Below, piece after piece: positions 1 through 5,172 of a DNA stretch of 5,172 nt (the stretch's first letter is position 1; each line of letters begins with the position of its first letter). A model generated the notes under the pieces. The model was not told the origin of the DNA. It did not search any database and saw nothing but the letters and a program-made list of their open reading frames with translations. The stretch covers positions 1 to 5,172 of the forward strand of contig JALVXW010000005.1 in NCBI GenBank assembly GCA_027038155.1, read 5' to 3'. Origin of the DNA: Sulfurovum sp. (GTDB taxonomy: Bacteria; Campylobacterota; Campylobacteria; Campylobacterales; Sulfurovaceae). Made by a program: the position numbers and the translations under genes.

Positions 1-80
1 TGTGTGTTCTTGTAGTGTTGTTGTTTTTTGATAGATAATTATAACATTTATAGGACTAAGAGGGGCTTTTTTGAATATTT

Positions 81-95
81 AATTTAGCTTAAATT
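81..95. repeat. Short A/T inverted repeat in the leader
   Basis: AATTTA (81-86) and TAAATT (90-95) are perfect inverted arms around GCT. The arms contain only A and T, so as RNA this hairpin would be weak. It is better read as a possible protein-binding dyad about 70 bp upstream of the predicted -10 element, or as chance in AT-rich DNA. It has no T tract after it and is not a terminator. Confidence 0.3.
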
Positions 96-148
96 GTGGG
101 TTGTTTTTTGGAATCTGCAAGTGGCTCGATAAATAAAACATTTAAATA

Positions 149-173
149 ATCTTAATCTTAATCTTGCTACAAT
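149..173 (+). promoter_or_regulatory. Probable sigma-70 promoter with hexamer repeats in the -35 region
   Basis: TGCTACAAT at 165-173 fits an extended -10 element (TGn followed by TACAAT), about 30 bp before the first start codon. This would give a transcript start near 180 and a leader of roughly 24 nt containing the ribosome binding site. No TTGACA-like -35 is present at 17-18 bp spacing. Campylobacterota sigma-70 promoters commonly lack a conserved -35 and have periodic AT-rich DNA instead, which fits here. Just upstream and touching the -10, three hexamers ATCTTA, ATCTTA, ATCTTG run from 149 to 166. They could be a regulator site or simple AT-rich repetition. The promoter is predicted from sequence only. 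Confidence 0.55.
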
Positions 174-203
174 CAAAAATAGATTTTAGAGGAGAAGATA
201 ACG

Positions 204-992
204 ATGCGTAAAAATTTTATTCTACTAAGAGCAGTAGCTTTAAGTGTGGCACTTTCAACACTGCTAATGTCCGAAGCGCATGCAACGGTAAAAGATATTC
301 ATGAAATAACAGATATTTGTACCTCCGCAGAGCGTATTACGAAAGATTATGCACTTATAGGGATGAAGATTACCTATCATAATCCACAGAAAAATCTCGA
401 TGAGAGCATTAAACATCTAGATGCAGAGATGAGAGATCTTGAAAATGAAAAAGAGGGTAAAAAACTACATGAAGAAGAGGTTGCTCTTGTGAGAGAGTGG
501 CACAAGATAGAAGAGAATCTTACACATACCCCTGCAAAGCAGAGTGCACTGAGTTTGCATCATCATGTCAATACCTTTGCCAAACATTGTGAAAAACTCT
601 CTGATGATTTGGTTGCAATAATGACTAACAAGGCAGAACACTATGTACTGCTCATAGAGAGGCTCAACCTTGATGTACAGGATTTAGCAGGTAGCTATGT
701 GATGAAAGCGTGGGGTGCTATAGGTGATGAGGAGTATTACCCTGAAGCTGAAGAGATATTGGCAACATACAACAAAAAGTACAGTGAGCTGATGGAAGCA
801 GATGCCACAATGGTCTCTCCTGAAGTAAAGTCGAAACTTAAAGTTTTAAAGAAGCACTTTATGATGTTTGAGTTTATGGCAGTAAGCCACTCTGGAAGGT
901 ATGTGCCACTGCTTATAGCCAAAAAAGCAGACAAGATAGACGAAGAGACAGAAAAAATCTTAAAAGAAGAGGAAAGTGAGGTAGAAAAATGA
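204..992 (+). CDS. Secreted all-helical protein with two PilJ/NarX-like sensor modules (gene A)
   Basis: This encodes a 262-residue exported protein of unknown function. Residues 1-27 form a Sec signal peptide: basic MRKN, a hydrophobic core, and an AxA site (A25-H26-A27) giving a mature start at T28. The mature part is charged and almost entirely helical. Residues 35-105 and 150-225 each resemble the PilJ/type IV pilus chemotaxis-transducer N-terminal module, in which a polar 'R..(S/Q)..AK.Y' helix is followed by a helix with spaced leucines: RITKDYALIG then ESIKHLDAEMRDL, and later DVQDLAGSYVMKAWG then a matching second helix. This family assignment is by eye. H119-H121, H128 and C129 cluster in the mid-region, and C39 is the only other cysteine. 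The C-terminal tail is Glu/Lys-rich. The start is supported by AGAGGAG at 188-194, nine bases before the ATG. The stop overlaps the next start by 4 bp, so translation of A and B is probably coupled. It likely acts in the periplasm as an accessory sensor for the kinase downstream; that role is inferred. Confidence 0.8.
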   Translation: MRKNFILLRAVALSVALSTLLMSEAHATVKDIHEITDICTSAERITKDYALIGMKITYHNPQKNLDESIKHLDAEMRDLENEKEGKKLHEEEVALVREWHKIEENLTHTPAKQSALSLHHHVNTFAKHCEKLSDDLVAIMTNKAEHYVLLIERLNLDVQDLAGSYVMKAWGAIGDEEYYPEAEEILATYNKKYSELMEADATMVSPEVKSKLKVLKKHFMMFEFMAVSHSGRYVPLLIAKKADKIDEETEKILKEEESEVEK

Positions 993-1756
993 AAACATTT
1001 ATGAACAAAAAATTACTGTATAGTGGGATAGTCTGTTTGGTGTTAGGGGGCACAAACCTTTTTGCAAAAGGTGCTGCACAAGAGGTGTTGCTGTTGGCAG
1101 AGACGGTTAGGGGTATCTCCCAAGATTTGGCAAAAAACTACTTTTATATTGAGCAAGGTATCCAGACCTCTTCAGCAAAAAAAGGGCTAAAAAGAGATAT
1201 GATTACCCTAGATGACACAATAAGAAAACTCCAAATGGGTGCAACAAACGCAAACACCAAGGGGATTGTAGAGTTTATGTTCTTCTCTGTAGATGAGCTC
1301 AAATCTACACTGAAAGAGAACTTTTCTTCTGAAAATGGAGGGCTTGTTTTGGACTATACCGAGACACTGCTTGAAGGATCTGAAAGTATCATTAGACACA
1401 ACAAGGGAAAAACACAAACCATGTTGGATGTGGTGGAGGAGATGCAGTTTTTGCTTGAGCGTGCCACCAAATACTATATCGCATTTCGTGCAGGCTATAC
1501 AGATGCTGTGAATGTTACACAAGCAAGGTTGGCAGTAGAGAAGTTTGAGACACTTTTGGCTAAAGTAAAGGCACACACATACCCTGGTCCCATTACTACA
1601 GGACCAGTCAAAAAGCTTGCGAAGTATTGGCCTGTAAGTAAAAATTTCTATTTGGGTATCAAAAAGAGTGAACTGCCAACAATTGTATTTATCTCAACCA
1701 AACATATGAATAAGGCGTTAGATGCATTGGTGGAGTACCACAAAAAAAATAAATAG
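989..1756 (+). CDS. Secreted all-helical protein, likely paralogue of gene A (gene B)
   Basis: This encodes a 255-residue exported protein of unknown function. The N-terminus MKTFMNKK, a hydrophobic core and a likely signal peptidase I site after L24-F25-A26 indicate secretion. The only cysteine (C16) is inside the signal peptide and lacks a lipobox, so it is not a lipoprotein. Residues 38-110 match the first module of gene A: LAKNYFYIEQ and KDYALIGM align, and the next helix (TLDDTIRKL versus HLDAEMRDL) follows at the same spacing without gaps. A second related module lies at about 145-225, beginning ERATKYYIAF, and holds a PGPITTGPV loop. I see no enzyme motif. The start has GTGAGG at 976-981, seven bases upstream; M5 is an alternative start with less good spacing. 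ATGA overlap with gene A and a 17-bp gap to the kinase gene make one operon. The suggested role is a periplasmic partner or ligand-binding subunit for the kinase input domain, by context only. Confidence 0.78.
   Translation: MKTFMNKKLLYSGIVCLVLGGTNLFAKGAAQEVLLLAETVRGISQDLAKNYFYIEQGIQTSSAKKGLKRDMITLDDTIRKLQMGATNANTKGIVEFMFFSVDELKSTLKENFSSENGGLVLDYTETLLEGSESIIRHNKGKTQTMLDVVEEMQFLLERATKYYIAFRAGYTDAVNVTQARLAVEKFETLLAKVKAHTYPGPITTGPVKKLAKYWPVSKNFYLGIKKSELPTIVFISTKHMNKALDALVEYHKKNK
1584..1607 (+). repeat. Inverted repeat inside gene B
   Basis: CTGGTCC (1584-1590) and GGACCAG (1601-1607) are perfect 7-bp arms around a 10-base loop. They encode the proline/glycine loop of gene B. It is the more GC-rich of the two strong hairpins inside the operon. 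There is no U tract after it, so it is not an intrinsic terminator; any role in mRNA stability or in setting expression between B and the kinase is speculative. Confidence 0.4.
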
Positions 1757-1773
1757 TTTTTAAGGTGTAAAAT

Positions 1774-4700
1774 ATGGCAACAAAAAAGATAAGACGAACC
1801 ACACTACTCGTTGTGCTGATACCGATGATTCTGTTATTGGTATTTGGTGGGTATTTTTCTGCCATATCCTTAAAAAAATATATACAAAATATCCATTTTT
1901 TAGATCAATTAAAAGATATGCAGCAGCTTGCAAGCTCTGAGAGTGCCATTGTTGATGAGGTGGCATGTGTGGCACAGGCAGATTCGGATGAGACAGATAT
2001 CAAAAAAGCATGCCAAACATACAGAGAAGATACCGATAGACTGCTCGCTAAGACATACAACAGTAATACACAAAAACCTCTACTCTCTCAACTGATCTCC
2101 TCTTTGCCCTATATAGCCAAAGAGAGATCACTCTCCTCTCCTTTAAAAAACAGAGAGAAGCTTCAAAATCAACTCAAAAATATACGTTACGATATAGATG
2201 CTATGCGTACAGTTACGATAGATAAGCTAATTCATGGAGACTATTATCAGAAAGTGCTAATCCCTATCCATCACTCTTTCAATAAAATAATTGAGGAGAA
2301 TGAGGAGCAATCAAAGTATCTAAGACCCTATCTTGCGATGCAAAATATTGCCTACAATACCAATATAGAAAAAATATTGGTGGCATACCATCTTGCAAGA
2401 AAAGAGATAATGTCCCCCAAGATACTCAAAGAGTGGGATAGCTATATCTCTAAAACATCTATAGACAGACTAGATGTTTATGCAGAAAAGAGATCTGGGG
2501 TGCTTGATGCCTTTAATACCAAAACATATAGCAAAATAGTCAATGATATTGAAGAGATGCGGATAGATATTATCTCAAACTATACATCGGGTGAGTATGC
2601 ATATCGTGTAGACGAGTGGATTGGTACTGTAAACAATAAATTAAAAATACTCCATACGGAGAAGAAGAGAATTATTGACAATATTGCAGATAGGGTAGAT
2701 AAAGAGGCAGAGACACTCTCTTATAAACTCTTTATGAGTCTGGGGGCTATGCTTACGGCACTCTTTTTTATTCTCTATATTATACGGCTATATAGACGAA
2801 CCAGAGAGGAGGATTTGGCACTAGAGAAGATTGTCTCTAGGGCAGAAAAGCTCTCTATTGGTGATGCAAATGAGACACTTATGCCTCAAATGCCTAAAAA
2901 CCTTAATAATAAAAAAGAGGTATATGCCTATCTGGAGTCTATGCTTAAACTGCTTCATCAAAAAGAGATAGAGGCAGATGAGGCAAACCAGGCAAAGAGT
3001 CTCTTTCTTGCCAATATGTCACATGAACTGCGTACCCCTCTTAATGGTATTATAGGGTTTTCGCAACTTCTAAAAGGGACACCTCTTAACGATGACCAAA
3101 AAGAGTTTACCTCCATTATAGAGACAAGCTCAAATAATCTTCTCTCTATTATTAATGATATTTTGGATCTCTCCAAAATTTCTGCAAAAAAGATGGAGCT
3201 AGAAGAGAGTATCTTTGACCTAAGGGAGAGTGTGGAGTCGGTGATTGAGATACTCTCGGTAAATGCGGAAAAGAAAGATATTGTATTGGGGCTCTATATC
3301 GACCCAAAACTCAATCAAAACTATATAGGTGATAGTACCAAAATAAGACAAGTGCTTGTAAACCTTATAGGGAATGCAATTAAATTTACCCCCGAATATG
3401 GTACTGTAAGTGTGGTTGTTGAGTCTTATATGGACGAAGAGAAGAGAGAGAGGGTAGAGTTTTTTGTTAAAGATACAGGTATTGGTATGGATGAAGAGGC
3501 AAAAGAGAAGGTATTTGATGCCTTTTCACAAGCCGATACAAGCACAAGTCGGAAGTTTGGAGGTACAGGTCTTGGCTTGGCAATATCAAGCCAAATGGTT
3601 GAGCTTATGGGCGGAGAAATTCGTCTAGAGAGTCAGCCAAACAAAGGGAGTATATTCTCTTTTGCTTTAGCTCTCAAAAAGGATAAAGAGGCAGTGTATC
3701 AAATAGCAAATACTTATCCACCAATGCATATTGGTTTTGCTATGCCTGTAAAAAATATTGAGAGAGATGTGGATCTCTTTTTGGAAAAATACTGTACCTA
3801 TCTGGGGCAAAAGTTTACACTCTACTACTATGATGATATTTTTCAGGCAGAAAGAGATGTTGCGTTGCCAGATATTATGATTTTTGATCACCATTATGCT
3901 AGGTATGAAGGAGAGCTAGAGAAGATTTTGGCACTCCCTTGCAAGAGAGCCCTTATTACCAATGGGCAGTTAAAAAACAGGATAGATTCCAAAAAACATA
4001 GGTTTGATGCTGTTGTTTATGCACCAATTATGTTGTATAAAGTAGAGAGTCTGTTGCAAGAAGCTATAGGAGAAAAACCTAAAGAGAGAGCAGAAGAGCA
4101 GAGAGAGGTAGTATATTTCAAAAATCTAAATATGCTTGTTGCAGAAGATAATCCTATTAATCAAAAGCTTATTAAGGTAACACTTGAAAACTTTGGACTA
4201 AATGTAACTCTGGCAGAGAATGGGCAAGAGGCAGTAGCGAAGAGAAAAGAGGGTGAATATGACATGATTTTTATGGATATTCAGATGCCTATCATGAATG
4301 GTATAGAGGCGACACAAGAGATTTTACACTATGAAGAGAGAGAAGAGAAGAGACATATCCCTATTGTTGCTTTAACTGCCAATGCTTTGGTGGGAGATAG
4401 AGAAAAATATATAAATGCAGGTATGGACAACTACATCTCTAAACCTATAGAGCTGGAGAGTATTAGGGATCTGATAGAGGAGTATTTCCCCTCTCATGCA
4501 AGGTATGGAAGTACTGATGATGATAGCCATACTGTAGATAAAGCAGAAGAGCATAGTGCCCCTAAGGTTGAAAACAAAAAAGAAGATACGATGGTAGAGC
4601 ATGGAGATATACTCTTTTATTACCCCTCTGGACTTATGAAAGAGTTCTATGTCGCAAAACTAAAAAATACCCACTATCGTCTAGATATTGTCTCTTCTGA

Positions 4701-4926
4701 TGATGCACTTTTGGATAAGCTAGAAGACAAAAAATACAAATATGTGATATATGATGCAGAGACCTTTGCCGATATGGCATGTCTATTTGTAGATATTGTT
4801 TCTGAAACAGGTGCAACACCTTTTGCTTTGGTAAAAGAGTCAAGCGATAACACCTGTTGCGACAATCAACTGCTTTTGAATATGAGTGTAGAGATGATTA
4901 GAGAGAATTTGGAGCTTAGTAGATAA
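1774..4926 (+). CDS. Membrane hybrid sensor histidine kinase with NIT-like periplasmic domain and three receiver-type domains
   Basis: This is a 1050-residue hybrid histidine kinase of the inner membrane. TM1 is about 10-32 and TM2 about 319-338. The roughly 285 residues between them are periplasmic and helical, resembling the NIT nitrate/nitrite-sensing domain (for example the YLAMQNIAYNTNIEKILVAY helix at 186-205 and IAKERSLSS earlier); this call is by pattern only. A HAMP-like or coiled linker (339-400) leads to HisKA with H417 in MSHELRTP, then HATPase_c with N box (N530, N534), G1 DTGIG (567-571), F box (F581, F584) and G2 GGTGLGLAI (596-604). Residues 650-766 form a degenerate receiver. 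A canonical receiver follows at 786-900: acidic E791/D792, phospho-acceptor D835 in MDIQMPIMNG, T868 and K890-P891. Residues 944-1021 resemble another, shortened receiver. There is no Hpt or output domain, so phosphate must go to a separate protein. AAGGTG at 1762-1767, six bases before the ATG, supports the start. It is probably co-transcribed with genes A and B, whose products may feed its sensor domain. The kinase call is certain; the ligand is not known. Confidence 0.95.
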   Translation: MATKKIRRTTLLVVLIPMILLLVFGGYFSAISLKKYIQNIHFLDQLKDMQQLASSESAIVDEVACVAQADSDETDIKKACQTYREDTDRLLAKTYNSNTQKPLLSQLISSLPYIAKERSLSSPLKNREKLQNQLKNIRYDIDAMRTVTIDKLIHGDYYQKVLIPIHHSFNKIIEENEEQSKYLRPYLAMQNIAYNTNIEKILVAYHLARKEIMSPKILKEWDSYISKTSIDRLDVYAEKRSGVLDAFNTKTYSKIVNDIEEMRIDIISNYTSGEYAYRVDEWIGTVNNKLKILHTEKKRIIDNIADRVDKEAETLSYKLFMSLGAMLTALFFILYIIRLYRRTREEDLALEKIVSRAEKLSIGDANETLMPQMPKNLNNKKEVYAYLESMLKLLHQKEIEADEANQAKSLFLANMSHELRTPLNGIIGFSQLLKGTPLNDDQKEFTSIIETSSNNLLSIINDILDLSKISAKKMELEESIFDLRESVESVIEILSVNAEKKDIVLGLYIDPKLNQNYIGDSTKIRQVLVNLIGNAIKFTPEYGTVSVVVESYMDEEKRERVEFFVKDTGIGMDEEAKEKVFDAFSQADTSTSRKFGGTGLGLAISSQMVELMGGEIRLESQPNKGSIFSFALALKKDKEAVYQIANTYPPMHIGFAMPVKNIERDVDLFLEKYCTYLGQKFTLYYYDDIFQAERDVALPDIMIFDHHYARYEGELEKILALPCKRALITNGQLKNRIDSKKHRFDAVVYAPIMLYKVESLLQEAIGEKPKERAEEQREVVYFKNLNMLVAEDNPINQKLIKVTLENFGLNVTLAENGQEAVAKRKEGEYDMIFMDIQMPIMNGIEATQEILHYEEREEKRHIPIVALTANALVGDREKYINAGMDNYISKPIELESIRDLIEEYFPSHARYGSTDDDSHTVDKAEEHSAPKVENKKEDTMVEHGDILFYYPSGLMKEFYVAKLKNTHYRLDIVSSDDALLDKLEDKKYKYVIYDAETFADMACLFVDIVSETGATPFALVKESSDNTCCDNQLLLNMSVEMIRENLELSR
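3572..3594 (+). repeat. Inverted repeat across the kinase G2-box codons
   Basis: TTGGCTTG (3572-3579) and CAAGCCAA (3587-3594) are perfect 8-bp arms with a 7-base loop. They fall on codons for the end of the G2 box and the helix after it, a conserved part of the protein. The repeat is therefore probably a by-product of codon choice, though as mRNA it could form a stable hairpin. No U tract follows. Confidence 0.4.
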
Positions 4927-5172
4927 CTCTAGCCAGATAGAGTCCCTCTGGTGGTGCGAGTTTGGTACTGTGTTTTTCTATAGCATGTAGTTGTGCGTGT
5001 AGTTGCTTGAGTGTGCAGGTGTGTTGTGCATACTGCATCGCCATCTCTATCATCATACGCACCTGTGAACGCAAAAAACCATTGGCAGTAAAATAGATAT
5101 AGTGACAGTCTTGTCTCTTTTGGTAGTGTGCTGTGTAGATTTGGCGTAGGGTTGTGTGTGTTTGGGTGCCTG
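4916..5172 (-). CDS. truA: tRNA pseudouridine(38-40) synthase TruA, C-terminal part (runs off the right edge)
   Basis: The reverse strand is open from the window edge to a TAA stop at 4916-4918 and encodes the last 84 residues of TruA. TruA isomerises uridines 38-40 in the anticodon stem-loop of many tRNAs to pseudouridine in the cytoplasm. The recognisable signature is YIYFTANGFLRSQVRMMI, which corresponds to the family's F-x-F-x-A-N-x-F-L-x-x-x-V-R-x-(I/M) strand and helix near the RNA- and active-site cleft. The family's C-terminal APPEGLYLARV block follows. The catalytic aspartate and the N-terminal half lie outside the window. The protein ends four residues after that block, shorter at the C-terminus than the E. 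coli enzyme, as is usual for compact homologues. The stop lies within the final codons of the kinase gene, giving an 11-bp convergent overlap. No functional link to the sensor operon is implied; it is a housekeeping neighbour. Confidence 0.93.
   Translation of the reverse strand, partial: GTQTHTTLRQIYTAHYQKRQDCHYIYFTANGFLRSQVRMMIEMAMQYAQHTCTLKQLHAQLHAIEKHSTKLAPPEGLYLARVIY

Larger units (their letters stand above)
1..203. other. AT-rich intergenic leader upstream of the operon
   Basis: No complete gene is visible here. All three forward frames meet a stop within the first 38 bases, so the very start could hold the last few codons of an upstream gene, but nothing identifies one. The stretch is AT-rich with T tracts. 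The 11-mer GTTGTTTTTTG occurs twice (20-30 and 100-110), and a short A/T inverted repeat lies at 81-95. A GGGGC followed by six T's at 63-72 looks like a terminator tail, but no complementary upstream arm is present. The promoter-like elements for the operon are in the last 60 bases. Confidence 0.6.

Noticed and set aside
40..45. TATAAC as an alternative -10 element
   Set aside because: No suitably spaced -35 or TGn extension was found, and it would leave a leader of over 150 nt; the element at 165-173 is better placed.
63..72. GGGGC plus T-run as an intrinsic terminator of an upstream gene
   Set aside because: No upstream GCCCC-type arm exists to form a stem, so only the T tract resembles a terminator.
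20..110. Repeated 11-mer GTTGTTTTTTG as a regulatory direct repeat
   Set aside because: It is T-rich low-complexity sequence 80 bp apart, easily expected by chance in this composition.
989..1066. Gene B as a lipoprotein through C16
   Set aside because: The residues before C16 (GIV) do not form a lipobox, and a better signal peptidase I site follows at A26.
1208..1576. 122-residue open frame on the reverse strand within gene B
   Set aside because: It lies wholly inside a well-supported forward gene, has a Cys-rich, low-sense composition, and has no recognisable domain; it is a shadow of gene B.
1760..1975. 71-residue reverse open frame over the start of the kinase gene
   Set aside because: It is antisense to the TM1 codons and its apparent hydrophobicity comes from that; no family features were seen.
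4372..4865. Three reverse open frames of 63-76 residues across the kinase C-terminus
   Set aside because: They overlap the true receiver and the C-terminal domain, lack recognisable features, and two overlap each other in different frames.
4933..4951. CCAGA/TCTGG hairpin after the kinase stop as an operon terminator
   Set aside because: The stem has only 5 bp with a 9-base loop and no U tract on either strand, and it encodes the conserved TruA C-terminal block.

Overview
The window looks like part of a chromosome from the Campylobacterota (formerly Epsilonproteobacteria), most likely a Sulfurovum- or Sulfurimonas-like marine sulfur or hydrogen oxidiser. The grounds are AT-rich DNA, strong use of AGA/AGG for Arg and ATA for Ile, very tight gene packing, and the style of the hybrid kinase core. 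The genus is an inference from codon style and protein texture, not from a search.

Layout: positions 1-203 are an AT-rich leader that holds a likely promoter (extended -10 at 165-173, preceded by three ATCTTA-type hexamers). Three genes follow on the + strand as one apparent operon. Gene A (204-992) and gene B (989-1756) overlap by 4 bp (ATGA). Gene C (1774-4926) starts 17 bp after gene B. Genes A and B encode exported, all-helical proteins that I read as distant paralogues, each with two tandem modules resembling the PilJ/NarX-type N-terminal sensor fold. Gene C encodes a 1050-residue membrane hybrid histidine kinase. Its order is TM1, a large periplasmic helical domain resembling the NIT (nitrate/nitrite sensing) domain, TM2, a HAMP-like linker, HisKA (H417), HATPase_c, a degenerate receiver, a canonical receiver (D835) and a second degenerate, shortened receiver. 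At the right edge, on the opposite strand, is the C-terminal part of the tRNA pseudouridine synthase gene truA. Its stop lies inside the last codons of the kinase gene (11-bp convergent overlap).

How they may work together (inference): the two secreted proteins are translationally coupled to each other and closely linked to a kinase whose periplasmic domain is also a long helical bundle. This suggests a periplasmic sensing module in which A and/or B bind a ligand or modulate the kinase input domain, with nitrate/nitrite or a related small anion as one candidate signal. The kinase has no DNA-binding or enzymatic output domain, so its output must pass to a separate response regulator or Hpt protein outside the window. 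I saw no RNA genes, mobile elements, CRISPR array or convincing intrinsic terminator.
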